A DNA stretch of 64,000 nucleotides. Origin: Actinomycetota bacterium. Lineage in GTDB: Bacteria > Actinomycetota > Thermoleophilia > Miltoncostaeales > Miltoncostaeaceae. Within the stretch, counting starts at the first letter, position 1, and every line of letters starts with the position of its first letter. Shown here one piece after another: positions 33,944-42,638 of the stretch. A program made the translations under genes and the position numbers. The DNA lies in assembly GCA_020636905.1 (NCBI GenBank), contig JACJWX010000003.1:124001-188000 (forward strand), written 5' to 3'. A model generated the notes under the pieces. The model made no database searches, had not been told where the DNA came from, and was given only the letters and a program-made list of their open reading frames with translations.

Positions 33944-36012
33944 CGTGTCCCCATTCCCGCGGGCGTCGCCGCCAGCATCCGGAGCCGGTCGGCGAGCACG
34001 GGGACGGTCAGGTCCCAGGTCGCCGGGCGGACGATGCGCGCGGCGGCGGTGCTCAGCGCACGGCGCGTCTCGGCATCGCACGCGAGCGCACGACGGATGG
34101 CCCCCTCGAGCTGATTCGCCATTGCAGGACGGTTGGGTTGCGCCTCGGGCACCCGGTCTCCTTCGTGAGTGGACGACGGACTGTTGGGGGCAGTGATCGT
34201 CGCCGGGCGCAGTGCCCGGGGAACTTCATCGGGGTGGGGGGCGATCAGGGGAAGGCCGCAGGCGAGCGCCCGCATGGCCAACCCGGCGTGGAAGCGGTCG
34301 GAGGGGCACAGGGCCCAGTCGCACGCGGCCATGACGCCGGGGAGTCGCGACCAGGGCACGCGGATGGCAACCAGGCCGTCCACCGGTGTCTGCGGAATCG
34401 GCGCGGCGGCGGCCGGGTCCAGCGTGGCGAGCACGAGGGTGGCGTCCGGGCGGTCCCGACGCGCCTCGCGGAACGCCTCGGCGATCGAGACATGGAGGGT
34501 GTCGGGCTCCCCGCCGACGTACAGCAGCAGCGGTCCCGGCGTCAGCGCCACCTGCAGCGGCAGAACGGCCGGATTCCATCGATCGGGATCGAGCGGATCA
34601 CTCGTGGCAAGGACACCCGGATCCGGCGGCTCGACACCGGCGAGCCCGCTGCCGACCGCCCAGACCTCGTCGGCGGGGAAACCGCTGCGATCACGCTCGG
34701 AGGGCCAGTCGCAGAGGGCGATGTCGACGCGGGCGGCGCTCTCGGCGCACGCCGCGTGGCCGGATTCCCCGCCGAAGCTGATGGTCACGTGCGGAACCCC
34801 GCTGGGCGGCTCGGTGATCGCGCTGTGGAGCGCCTCGTCGCCGGCCGCCTGGGGGAGCTGGCGGGTCGGGTCGGTTTCGACCGCGGTGACCTCGAGGCCC
34901 CAGCCGCTGGAGAGCGCGCTCACGAGGCCGCGCGCGTATTCGCCGGCGTGATCGTCGCTGAACAGCGGTCCCTCGACGCGCACCCTGGTCGTGCCGAGGC
35001 GCGCGGAGCGCCGGTTCAACGGAGGCAACCCCCGCGCGAAGGTCACGAGCGCATCGATGTCCGCACCGGGAGCCTGCGGTCGCGCGGACCCCGCGCCGTC
35101 CCCGGCCGCGGCCAGAGCGGCATGCAGAGCCAAGCGGAGTGCCTCGGGTTCGGGACCGCCGTCGATTCCGGCGTGCTCCTGCTGGATCACCGGACTCGCC
35201 TCGCGCGCGACCCACCCGACGACGGGGCGGCCGATGGCCGCCCCTTCCGCGGCCAGGCGTCCGTAGTCCGGTTCGTCGCCCGTGGCCACGATCACGTCGC
35301 AACCGGCCATGAGCCCGGCCCGGGTACGGTCGTCCGGCACCAAACCCACGATGGTCACGCTCCCGGCCGGAGCATTCGCTTCGGCGCACAGGGATGCGAA
35401 CGGTTCGGGGGCGCCCTCGGTGACGATCACCAGATGGACGGCCTCGACCCCACCGAGCGCGCCCATCGCGTCGACGAGGTGACGCACCCGGGGACCCGGC
35501 TCCGCGTCCATCCACAGGACGGTGGCCGCGTCGCCGGCGTACGGCCGGCGGGGCGTCGCGTGCGGATGGAAGAGCGCCGCGTCGGCGGCCTCGGGCAGGA
35601 GCAGCACACGATGGGGGTCGATTCCGCAGTCGCGGACCGCCTCGGCTGTGGCGGCATCAGGGACGACGACGCCGTGCACATGCGACAGGCGGGCGGCCTC
35701 GTCGCGGTCGAGGTCGTGTGTGGCCCTCGGAATCCAGGCGACCCCGACACCCCGCGTCACCGGGCGCAGCAGCCGCACCGGCGCACGCTGAACCGTCAGG
35801 TCGACGGCGGTGGCGCCGGAGGTGTACGAGCCCAGCCACACGCGCTCCGGATCGGTGGCCGCGACCGGGCGGTGCGGGGTGAGCGGACAGATCTGGATGG
35901 GGTACCCGCCCGCCTCGAGAAGCCGCAGCAGCGCGCGGGATCCGCGCGCCGCCTCACCCGCGTCGTGGAGCGGTCCGATCCAGCGGATGCTCGGAAGGAG
36001 GTGTTCGCTCAT
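33940..36012 (-). CDS. large two-module GT-B-like glycosyltransferase
   Basis: 690 residues. First module (about 1-310): MSEHLLPSIRWIGPLHDAGE, HGVVVPDAATAEAVRDCG, EGAAIGRPVVGW. Second module (about 330-680): FSDDHAGEYARGLVSAL, FPADEVWAVGSGL, ALACGLPLIAPHPDEVPR. The second donor-binding region is well kept; the first is divergent, as if one half is only structural. It has its own sigma-28-like promoter at 36067-36093 and is followed by an overlapping paralogue. Acceptor unknown; flagellar glycan is inferred. Confidence 0.72.
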   Translation of the reverse strand: MSEHLLPSIRWIGPLHDAGEAARGSRALLRLLEAGGYPIQICPLTPHRPVAATDPERVWLGSYTSGATAVDLTVQRAPVRLLRPVTRGVGVAWIPRATHDLDRDEAARLSHVHGVVVPDAATAEAVRDCGIDPHRVLLLPEAADAALFHPHATPRRPYAGDAATVLWMDAEPGPRVRHLVDAMGALGGVEAVHLVIVTEGAPEPFASLCAEANAPAGSVTIVGLVPDDRTRAGLMAGCDVIVATGDEPDYGRLAAEGAAIGRPVVGWVAREASPVIQQEHAGIDGGPEPEALRLALHAALAAAGDGAGSARPQAPGADIDALVTFARGLPPLNRRSARLGTTRVRVEGPLFSDDHAGEYARGLVSALSSGWGLEVTAVETDPTRQLPQAAGDEALHSAITEPPSGVPHVTISFGGESGHAACAESAARVDIALCDWPSERDRSGFPADEVWAVGSGLAGVEPPDPGVLATSDPLDPDRWNPAVLPLQVALTPGPLLLYVGGEPDTLHVSIAEAFREARRDRPDATLVLATLDPAAAAPIPQTPVDGLVAIRVPWSRLPGVMAACDWALCPSDRFHAGLAMRALACGLPLIAPHPDEVPRALRPATITAPNSPSSTHEGDRVPEAQPNRPAMANQLEGAIRRALACDAETRRALSTAAARIVRPATWDLTVPVLADRLRMLAATPAGMGTR

Positions 36013-36066
36013 CGGCGACCGGACGGGAGTGATGCTGCGGTGCGAGGGTCGCTGAGCATGCCCGCG

Positions 36067-36093
36067 CTATCGGCGCCTCGGGAGCCGCCTTGA
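36067..36093 (-). promoter_or_regulatory. sigma-28-like promoter of the tandem glycosyltransferase genes
   Basis: Minus strand: TCAAGGCG (36086-36093), 11 bases, GCCGATAG (36067-36074). The leader is about 48 bases. It sits in the gap between the M20-like gene and the glycosyltransferase. Confidence 0.65.
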
Positions 36094-36113
36094 GCGCCCG
36101 TCGCGCTTCTTGA

Positions 36114-37271
36114 TCAGCCGGTGCGCTCGCCCCATTCGGGGAGCCAGATCTCGGCCCGCGCGAGCCGGCGCATGAGCGCGGTCAGGAGCCGGCTGCGTTC
36201 GCCGAGACTGGCGGCCACACAGTATTCGGCGGCGGTCTCCACGCCGCCGCCGACGACCCCCATGCCGTCCAGAACGATCGGTCCCTCGTCGGCGAGCAGC
36301 GCCGCGAGCGAGCCCTCGGCCGACTCCGTCCCCGGCCCCAGCCCCACGCCCAGATCTGCGCCCGCCTGGCGCAACGCGGCGATGAGGGTGTCACGCCCGG
36401 CCTGCTCCGGAAGCGGCGGCGTGGCGTGTGCGACCTCGACGCGGACGTCGACGTCGCGACGACGGGCGACCCCCGTCCCGAGCTGTTCGATGCGCTCGGG
36501 GATCTCGGCGAGCTGGGCCGCCTTCCGGACGCGGACTTCGAGTTCCGCCACGGCGAACTCCGGCACCCGCTCCGGCGTCCCGCCGCCGCCGATCCGCCCC
36601 ACGTTGACCATCACGCCGCGCTGCGGATCATCGAGCCCCGCGACGGCGCCCACGACGTCGGCGAGGGCCACGATGGCGTTGCGCCCTTCGCCCGGGTTGC
36701 GCGCCGCGTGGGCGGCGCGGCCACGCACCACGAGCCGCAGGCGTACGACCCCCATACGGCTTCGAACGGGTTCGCCCCCCGGCGCGGCCCGCCCCATGAC
36801 GGCGACGACCGCCGCGCCGCGCGCGAGTTCGCGCACCAGCATCCCGCTCTGTGGCGCCCCGTGGACGCCGTCGGGGATCACGGCGAGCGTCCAGCCCAGT
36901 CCGCCGCTGTCGGCGGTTGTCTCGAGGGCCGCCAGCGCGGCGAGCGCCACCACGATCCCGCCCTTCATCTCGGCGGCGCCCGGCCCCACGAGCCGATCGC
37001 CCTCCCGCGTCGCGCGACGGACCGGATGATCGGCACCGTAAGGCGTGTCGGTGTGCGCGACCACCAGGAGCTGCAGCGTGTGCTCGGGCCGCATCCTCCC
37101 CACCAGCGCGTGTGTGCCGTCGGCGAGCGGATGGTCCCGGATCAGCGCGCCGGTTGCCGCCAGGCGCGCGGCCACTGCGGCCCGCATCTCGGCCGCCCCC
37201 GCGGAGTCACCGACGGTGGATGGAATCGCACACCATTCAGCGAGCACCCCGACGAGGTCGGTGTCATCCAT
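36114..37271 (-). CDS. degenerate M20-family peptidase (likely pseudoenzyme)
   Basis: 385 residues from the ATG at 37271 (an ATG-containing frame extends 7 codons farther). Fold markers remain: VVAHTDTPYG with H73/D75, GPGAAEMKGG at 96-105, and the dimerisation domain RGRAAHAARNPGEGRNAIV. Compared with carboxypeptidase G2, the bridging Asp is E101, the catalytic Glu-Glu pair is replaced by G135-V136 (PDGVHGAP), and the C-terminal histidine region reads GMGVVGGGVE. Zinc catalysis is therefore unlikely. It lies between a methyltransferase and glycosyltransferases on one strand and may be structural or sugar-binding. Confidence 0.78.
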   Translation of the reverse strand: MDDTDLVGVLAEWCAIPSTVGDSAGAAEMRAAVAARLAATGALIRDHPLADGTHALVGRMRPEHTLQLLVVAHTDTPYGADHPVRRATREGDRLVGPGAAEMKGGIVVALAALAALETTADSGGLGWTLAVIPDGVHGAPQSGMLVRELARGAAVVAVMGRAAPGGEPVRSRMGVVRLRLVVRGRAAHAARNPGEGRNAIVALADVVGAVAGLDDPQRGVMVNVGRIGGGGTPERVPEFAVAELEVRVRKAAQLAEIPERIEQLGTGVARRRDVDVRVEVAHATPPLPEQAGRDTLIAALRQAGADLGVGLGPGTESAEGSLAALLADEGPIVLDGMGVVGGGVETAAEYCVAASLGERSRLLTALMRRLARAEIWLPEWGERTG

Positions 37272-37319
37272 CGGCCCATAGTAGCCCCGCACCCGGCACT
37301 GCCGCGCGGAACGACCGGG

Positions 37320-38204
37320 TCAGGCGGAGGGCTCGGGCCCCGGCTCCGAGTCGAATCCGGCGGGCGTCGGATCCTCGATTGCCGCCCAGGCCGCGGCGGG
37401 GCCGGTCGGATCGGCGACCGCGATCTGGCGCATTCCGCGTCGTTCGTCGTCGCGGCCGGCGGGTTCGGCGACCGCGCAGCACACCGCGAAGCGCGCCCTG
37501 CCGTCGGCCTCCCTGACGTGTTCCATGCGCAGCGAGGAGACACCGGCCTCGGCGACCAGGACCGAGATGCTCGTCCGGGTGAACGCGTGCCGCTGACCGG
37601 CACGGAGGCCGTCCGGGACGAGGCTGCTCCCGGGGGGACGATCGCCGTCGGGCACCTCGAGGTACACGAAGCCACCGGGAGCCACGAACCGCACCGCAGC
37701 GGAAAGCGTTCGGCCCGGGTCATCCTCGTATTCGAGCATCCCCACGAGCACCACCAGGTCGAACTGCCCGATCCCCATGAGCGAGTCGGGAGACCCGAGG
37801 TCGGCGTCGAGGCCGACCTGCCCGCGAATGAACTCGACGTCGTCCGCGCTGGTGTCGGCGGCGCGAACCCGCCAGCCGTCCCCGGCCAGTGCCGCCGCAA
37901 CCCGACCGTGGCCCGCGCCGAACTGGATCGCGGTCGGTGTCCGGTGACGGAGCTGCGGTGCCCACCACTCTGAGAAGGCAGCGATGCGATCGAGCATGGC
38001 GACGGGGTCGCCGACGGCTCGCTCGGCGTCCCGGTGGGAATCGTCGATCGTGACGTGCCCACAGGCCAGGCATCGCGAGACCGCCCCGTGGGACGTCGGG
38101 TGCGCCACCGGGTACGGCAGCCGCGGATCGGGCGGCAGCTCGTCGGCGGCTTCCAGGTGCACGCCGCCGCACACGCAGGTCGCGGTCGCGAGGGTCATCG
38201 GCAT
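37320..38204 (-). CDS. class I methyltransferase with N-terminal Cys motifs
   Basis: 294 residues. Cysteines C10-x-C12 and C45-x2-C48 may form a small zinc site, as in sugar C-methyltransferases. The SAM fold starts near 90 with IQFGAGHGRVAAALAGDG; FDLVVLVGMLEYEDDP and GGFVYLEVPDGD follow. Probably methylates a sugar intermediate. It has a sigma-28-like promoter (38246-38272) and heads the methyltransferase/M20-like pair. Confidence 0.75.
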   Translation of the reverse strand: MPMTLATATCVCGGVHLEAADELPPDPRLPYPVAHPTSHGAVSRCLACGHVTIDDSHRDAERAVGDPVAMLDRIAAFSEWWAPQLRHRTPTAIQFGAGHGRVAAALAGDGWRVRAADTSADDVEFIRGQVGLDADLGSPDSLMGIGQFDLVVLVGMLEYEDDPGRTLSAAVRFVAPGGFVYLEVPDGDRPPGSSLVPDGLRAGQRHAFTRTSISVLVAEAGVSSLRMEHVREADGRARFAVCCAVAEPAGRDDERRGMRQIAVADPTGPAAAWAAIEDPTPAGFDSEPGPEPSA

Positions 38205-38245
38205 GGCCTCACGCCAGGCTGGGGGTCAGCAGGATCACATCTCCG

Positions 38246-38272
38246 GTATCGGCGGGAACGGCCCCGTCCTTA
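38246..38272 (-). promoter_or_regulatory. sigma-28-like promoter of the methyltransferase/M20-like genes
   Basis: Minus strand: TAAGGACG (38265-38272), 11 bases, GCCGATAC (38246-38253). The -35 is closer to the enteric TAAAG form than the others. It lies in a divergent region with the HisH2 promoter. Confidence 0.6.
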
Positions 38273-38279
38273 CCGATGT

Positions 38280-38307
38280 TCAAGTCCGGTGTGTCCGATC
38301 CCGAGAA
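38280..38307 (+). promoter_or_regulatory. possible sigma-28-like promoter of the HisH2/HisF2 genes
   Basis: TCAAGTCC (38280-38287), 12 bases, CCCGAGAA (38300-38307). The -35 fits the window consensus; the -10 is weaker. The leader would be about 43 bases. Confidence 0.45.
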
Positions 38308-38356
38308 GTGCCCAAAGGTGCGGCGTCCGTGCGCCGCAATGAACGAGGGGTACCGG

Positions 38357-38977
38357 GTGATCGCGGGAATCGTCATCGGAGACTGTTCGCCGGCGGGAAC
38401 GTCCAGCTGGCTCGCGTCGATCGGAATCACCGCGACGGTGACCACCGATCGCGATGTCGTCCGGGCGGCGGACGCGGTGCTGCTCGTCGCCGGCGGTCGC
38501 GTCCAACCCGCGCTCCGCGAACTCCGCTCGCTCGAACTCGACCGCACCCTCGTGTCGGTCGCGGAACGCGGGATCCCGCTGATGGGCATCGACGTCGGCG
38601 CTCACGCGATGGCACGGATGGTGACCGACGGTGGGGCCCGTTCGGGACTGGGGCTGCTCGCGGCAACAGTGCTCCCATTGTCCGAGCCATCGCCGCATCC
38701 GATTCCCAACACCGGCTGGGCGATGACACGGCGCGTCGGCGACGCGTCCTCGCCGATTCCGGAGCAGTCAGGCTGGGCGTTCTACCAGCACACCCATCGC
38801 CTCCTCGCCGGCGACGAGGACGTCCTCGCGATGGCGTCCGCCGGAGACGACCACGTGGTGGCCGCCGTCGGGAACGACCACATCCTCGGCCTCCAGTTCC
38901 GCCCCGACCGGTCGGGCGCCTACGGCGCGGCCGTCGTCAGGGACTGGGCCCGGGCCGCGATCGGGGTTGCCGCGTGA
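38357..38977 (+). CDS. HisH2-like amidotransferase subunit lacking the catalytic triad
   Basis: 206 residues from the GTG at 38357, which has AGGGG 7 bases upstream; this gives HisH length. The glutaminase core is recognisable: GIPLMGIDVGAHAM aligns with the nucleophile loop GICLGMQ, NTGWAM with the HisH MGWN, and GLQFRPDRSG with GxQFHPExS. The nucleophile Cys is D79, the His is R182 and the Glu is D184. Glutamine hydrolysis should not be possible. The HisF2-WbpG-like gene starts inside its stop codon (GTGA), so the proteins are made together. Not the histidine-biosynthesis HisH. Confidence 0.8.
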   Translation: MIAGIVIGDCSPAGTSSWLASIGITATVTTDRDVVRAADAVLLVAGGRVQPALRELRSLELDRTLVSVAERGIPLMGIDVGAHAMARMVTDGGARSGLGLLAATVLPLSEPSPHPIPNTGWAMTRRVGDASSPIPEQSGWAFYQHTHRLLAGDEDVLAMASAGDDHVVAAVGNDHILGLQFRPDRSGAYGAAVVRDWARAAIGVAA

Positions 38978-40878
38978 CGCCCCGAATCGTCGTCGCGCTC
39001 AAGACCGTGGGGAACGACGTCGTGCAGACCCGGCGCTTCCGGGTGCGCCGCACGATCGCGACCGTGCGGGCGTGTGTCGACCGCCTGGCGCCGTGGCAGG
39101 TCGACGAACTGCTCCTGCTCAGCGTCGACGGACCGCCCTCGCCGGCACTGATCGCCGACTGCGCGGGCCGCTCGGATGCACCGCTCACGATCGGAGGCGG
39201 CATTCGGCGCCTCGACGAGATCGATCGCGCCCTGGATGCCGGAGCCGACCGATGCGTGCTGACCACCATCGCGCTCATCGACCCGCCCTTCGTCGAACGC
39301 GCCGTCGAGCGGTTCGGGGCGCACCGCATCGTCGTGGGGATCGACGCGGCCTGGCGTCCCGACGGATCGGTCCAGGCGATGGCGCACGGTGGACGGACGC
39401 CCGGCGGCGTTCACCCCGAGGCCGTCGCCCGGCGGCTCACTGAGCTCGGCGCCGGGGAGATCCTGCTGCAGAGCGTTGATCGGGATGGCAGCGGCATCGG
39501 GTTCGACCTCGGCCTCACCCAGCAGGTGGCGCGGGCGATCGCTCACCCGGTGACCGCCCTCGGGGGGGCCGGGACCGGCGCGCACGTTCGCGAGGTCCTG
39601 GAGCTCGGCGGTGCCGGTCACGCGGCCGCAATGGACCTGTTCGTCCACTCCGACGCGGCGTACGAACAGGCCCGAGACCAGTGCGCGCGGGCCGGCCTGG
39701 CCGTCCGCCGGGCTCCCGCGACCTCAGATCCGCGCGAACGGCCGACCACGGGACTTCGCGCCGGCCTGGAACGTCAGCTCCGCGCCGCGACCGCTCCCCT
39801 TCCCCGCCAGACCCGGCGCCCGGCGCCCGCCGCCTGGTGCGATTGCTGCGTCACCCGGCTCCCCGAGGGCTCCGACTCCCGGCGCTGCAGGCGATGCGAT
39901 ACACCGGGGACGGTCCCCACCGTCGAATGGACGCACCGCGCCGAGCTGCTGCAGCGGCTGTTCCACGAATCGAGGGCGTCGGGCGAGCACGACTGTGTCG
40001 TACCCGTCACGACCGCCGACGACACCGCGCACATGGTGACCCGCCTCGTCGACGACTGGGGGCACCGTCCGCTGCTGGTGGCGTACGACGCCGCGCTGGT
40101 CGGGACCGGCGGCGGCGTGCTGGGGCAGCGACTGCACGAGCGTTTGAACACCGACCTCGTGGTGTCCGCACCGGCGCCCGAAGTGGCGCGCATGCTGGCA
40201 ATGCTCGGCTTCCTCGCCTGGGGTGACCCCGCCTGGCACCAGCGGGTCGGCACCGCCGCGACCGCGACCCGGGTGGCCGTGCAGCGGGGCATTCCGCTGG
40301 TGGTCTGGGGGACGCGAGCGGGGTTGGACCTCTCGGCCGATCGTGGAATCGGCGTCCTGCCCGAGGTCACGAGGCTGCATCACCTGGCCGAGGACGGACG
40401 CGGGCACGACTGGACGGCGTTTCTCGGTCAGCACGGGTTGACGGCAGCGGACCTCAGCGTCGTCCGCCATCCGAGCCGGGCCGACATCGCCGCGGCCGGA
40501 GTCCGGGCGATCAGCCTTCCCGGATTGGTTCCCTGGTGCCCGCCCCGCAGCGGGATCGCCGACGCCACGATGGACGCGGCCGACGCGTGGATGGACCTGG
40601 TGCGGACCGGTTCGGCGGGACTCGAGGGCAGGCTCAGCGACGCCATCCGGGCCGGTCGCATCGATCGCGGCGAAGCGATCGTGCGGATCCGCGAACACGC
40701 CGACGCGCTCCCGAGGGCGGTCGACGCGTGGTGCGCGGCCGCGGGGATCAGTCCCCGCGAATTCCAGCGCGTGGCCGATCTTCATCGTGACGCGCGTGTC
40801 TGGTGGCGCGTGGACGGACGCTGGGCGGCCGACCACGTCTGGGACCGCGACGCAATGCCGCTGCACCTCGCCGCCTGA
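38974..40878 (+). CDS. HisF2-WbpG/PseA-like fusion with altered active sites
   Basis: 634 residues. Residues 1-245 are a HisF-type barrel: IGGGIRRLDEIDRALDAGA, VVGIDAAWRPDG, LLQSVDRDGSGIGFD. The first catalytic Asp is K10, as in HisF2 homologues of O-antigen clusters, while D169 is kept. Residues 285-630 resemble N-acetyl-sugar amidotransferases (WbpG/PseA): zinc cysteines C289/C292 and C305/C308, IRAGRIDRGEAIVRIREHAD, and AWCAAAGISPREFQRVADLH. The ATP-pyrophosphatase loop SGGKDS is VTTADD (345-350). In P. aeruginosa WbpG, HisH2 and HisF2 work together to put nitrogen on a sugar; here the chemistry appears lost or changed. Confidence 0.82.
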   Translation: MTPRIVVALKTVGNDVVQTRRFRVRRTIATVRACVDRLAPWQVDELLLLSVDGPPSPALIADCAGRSDAPLTIGGGIRRLDEIDRALDAGADRCVLTTIALIDPPFVERAVERFGAHRIVVGIDAAWRPDGSVQAMAHGGRTPGGVHPEAVARRLTELGAGEILLQSVDRDGSGIGFDLGLTQQVARAIAHPVTALGGAGTGAHVREVLELGGAGHAAAMDLFVHSDAAYEQARDQCARAGLAVRRAPATSDPRERPTTGLRAGLERQLRAATAPLPRQTRRPAPAAWCDCCVTRLPEGSDSRRCRRCDTPGTVPTVEWTHRAELLQRLFHESRASGEHDCVVPVTTADDTAHMVTRLVDDWGHRPLLVAYDAALVGTGGGVLGQRLHERLNTDLVVSAPAPEVARMLAMLGFLAWGDPAWHQRVGTAATATRVAVQRGIPLVVWGTRAGLDLSADRGIGVLPEVTRLHHLAEDGRGHDWTAFLGQHGLTAADLSVVRHPSRADIAAAGVRAISLPGLVPWCPPRSGIADATMDAADAWMDLVRTGSAGLEGRLSDAIRAGRIDRGEAIVRIREHADALPRAVDAWCAAAGISPREFQRVADLHRDARVWWRVDGRWAADHVWDRDAMPLHLAA

Positions 40879-40895
40879 TCGCTGCGGCCCGGTAA

Positions 40896-40920
40896 CCTCA
40901 GTCTCGAGTCGAGATTGAGG
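40896..40920. terminator. bidirectional stem-loop between HisF2-WbpG-like and SulP genes
   Basis: Arms CCTCAGTCTCGA (40896-40907) and TCGAGATTGAGG (40909-40920) pair over 12 positions with one G-T pair. It spans the SulP stop codon, 18 bases after the opposite gene's stop. Both genes converge on it. Confidence 0.65.
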
Positions 40921-42610
40921 GATGCCCGGTCGGACCGGGTCCCGTCTCGACCGCGCCGATGCGGCGTTGCACGTGCTCCTGCGCGTGGGCGATGGCGTCA
41001 TCGAGGCTCGTGAAAACGTGGTGGCTGTGGGCGAGCCGGTCGATGGCGCCGACCTCGCGAAGGATGTGCAGGTGGTGTGATCGTGGGCCCTTCAGCAGCA
41101 CGGTGATCCCCCGCCGCTCCAGTTCCTCGATGACCTCGCCCAGCGCCTGCGCCCCCGAGGCGTCGAGGATCCGCAGATCGGGGAGCCGCAGAATGACCAC
41201 CTGAACGTCGTCCACCGCCGTCAGTTCCCTGAAGAACCGCTGCACCGCCCCGAAGAACAGCGCGCCGTCGAGGCGGTAGGTCACGATGTGCTGGTGGTGG
41301 AGGCGGTCAGCCGTCGCCGCGTCCATGAGCGGGAGCGGCTCGGCCACCGGGACGCTGGTGAGCGCCAGGTGGCGCAGGGCCAGCACGGCCGCGGCGGCCA
41401 TCCCGATCTCGACCGCGAGGATCAGATCGAAGGCGACCGTCACGACCGCGGTGATGATCAGCACCGCCGCGTCCGAACGCGTCGCGCGGAGGATCGCCCG
41501 CACGTTGTGGACCTCGATCATCCGCACGGCGGTGACCAGCAGCACCCCGGCGAGCGCCGCGAGCGGGATGTCGGCGACGACCCCGGACCCCAGCCACACC
41601 ACGCCGAGCAGCAGCACCGCGTGGACGATGGCCGACAGCCGGGTGTGCGCCCCCGCCTTGACGTTGACCGCCGTCCGGGCGATCGCTCCCGTGGCGGGCA
41701 TCCCGCCGAACAGCGGGCTCGCGATGTTGGCGAGCCCCTGACCCACGAGTTCGCGGTTCGGATCGTGTCGGCCGAGTCCGGCCATTCCGTCGGCCACCCG
41801 GGCCGAGAGCAGCGACTCGAGCGCTCCGAGCGCGGCCACCGCGAACACGGCGCCCGACAGGTCGGACACCAGGCGCGTGGAGAACTCCGGCAATTGCGGC
41901 ATCGGAAGCGTGTCGGGGAGCGCGCCGATCGTGGCGACGTCGAGGTTCCCGACCCCGACCACGACGGTCGCTGCCGCCACGGCGAGCAGCGACGCAGGGA
42001 GCCCGCGGTGGATCAGCGGTGCCACCAGCATCACCGTGGCGACCACCGCGACGACCGCGATCGCCGTCAGTGATCCGCCGCCCCCGAGCGCGTCACCGAG
42101 CGCCCTCGCCGCGACGAGGGCGGTGTTCTCGCCGTCCGGGCGCGCCACGCCGAGCGCCGTGGGCACCTGCTGCAGGAAGATGATCGCCGCGATCCCGAGC
42201 GTGAACCCCTCGATCACGGGCCACGGTACGAACGCGAGGTAGCGGCCGAAGCCCGCGATCCCGGCCGCGAGGATCACGACGCCGGCGAGCACTCCCACGA
42301 GGAACACGGCCTCGACGCCGAAGCGGGCGACGATGGGCACCAGGACGACGGTCATCGCGCCGGTCGGCCCGGACACCTGGACGTTGGAGCCGCCGAAGAC
42401 GGCCGCGACCACCCCGGCGATGATGGCCGTGATGAGTCCGGCCGAGGCGCCCAGGCCACTCGTCACGCCGAAGGCCAGTGCGAGGGGAAGGGCCACCACG
42501 CCGACGGTGACGCCGGCGACGACGTCCTTGCGCCAGCCGCTGCGCACCCCGGCATAGTCCGCGCGCCCGGGCAGCATCGTCCTGGCCCGGGCCAGGGTCG
42601 AGAAGGTCAC
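40898..42610 (-). CDS. SulP-family anion transporter with STAS domain
   Basis: 570 residues. N-terminal signature VVAGVTVGVVALPLALAFGV and SGPTGAMTVVLVPIVA; about 12 membrane helices to residue 420; C-terminal STAS domain (about 440-550) with LRLPDLRILDASGAQAL. The family moves sulfate, bicarbonate or other anions. It lies 28 bases after an ArsR repressor gene and is probably controlled by it. The ion cannot be decided from sequence. Confidence 0.9.
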   Translation of the reverse strand: MTFSTLARARTMLPGRADYAGVRSGWRKDVVAGVTVGVVALPLALAFGVTSGLGASAGLITAIIAGVVAAVFGGSNVQVSGPTGAMTVVLVPIVARFGVEAVFLVGVLAGVVILAAGIAGFGRYLAFVPWPVIEGFTLGIAAIIFLQQVPTALGVARPDGENTALVAARALGDALGGGGSLTAIAVVAVVATVMLVAPLIHRGLPASLLAVAAATVVVGVGNLDVATIGALPDTLPMPQLPEFSTRLVSDLSGAVFAVAALGALESLLSARVADGMAGLGRHDPNRELVGQGLANIASPLFGGMPATGAIARTAVNVKAGAHTRLSAIVHAVLLLGVVWLGSGVVADIPLAALAGVLLVTAVRMIEVHNVRAILRATRSDAAVLIITAVVTVAFDLILAVEIGMAAAAVLALRHLALTSVPVAEPLPLMDAATADRLHHQHIVTYRLDGALFFGAVQRFFRELTAVDDVQVVILRLPDLRILDASGAQALGEVIEELERRGITVLLKGPRSHHLHILREVGAIDRLAHSHHVFTSLDDAIAHAQEHVQRRIGAVETGPGPTGHPSISTRD

Positions 42611-42638
42611 CCGTTCACCAGTCCGTCCCCGGCGAACC

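Noticed and set aside
29829..34114. Long plus-strand open frames opposite three glycosyltransferase genes
   Set aside because: No domains, composition typical of antisense to GC-rich genes, while the minus strand shows clear GT motifs.
38357..40878. Histidine biosynthesis genes hisH and hisF
   Set aside because: The catalytic residues are changed, the barrel is fused to a WbpG-like domain, and no other his genes are nearby.
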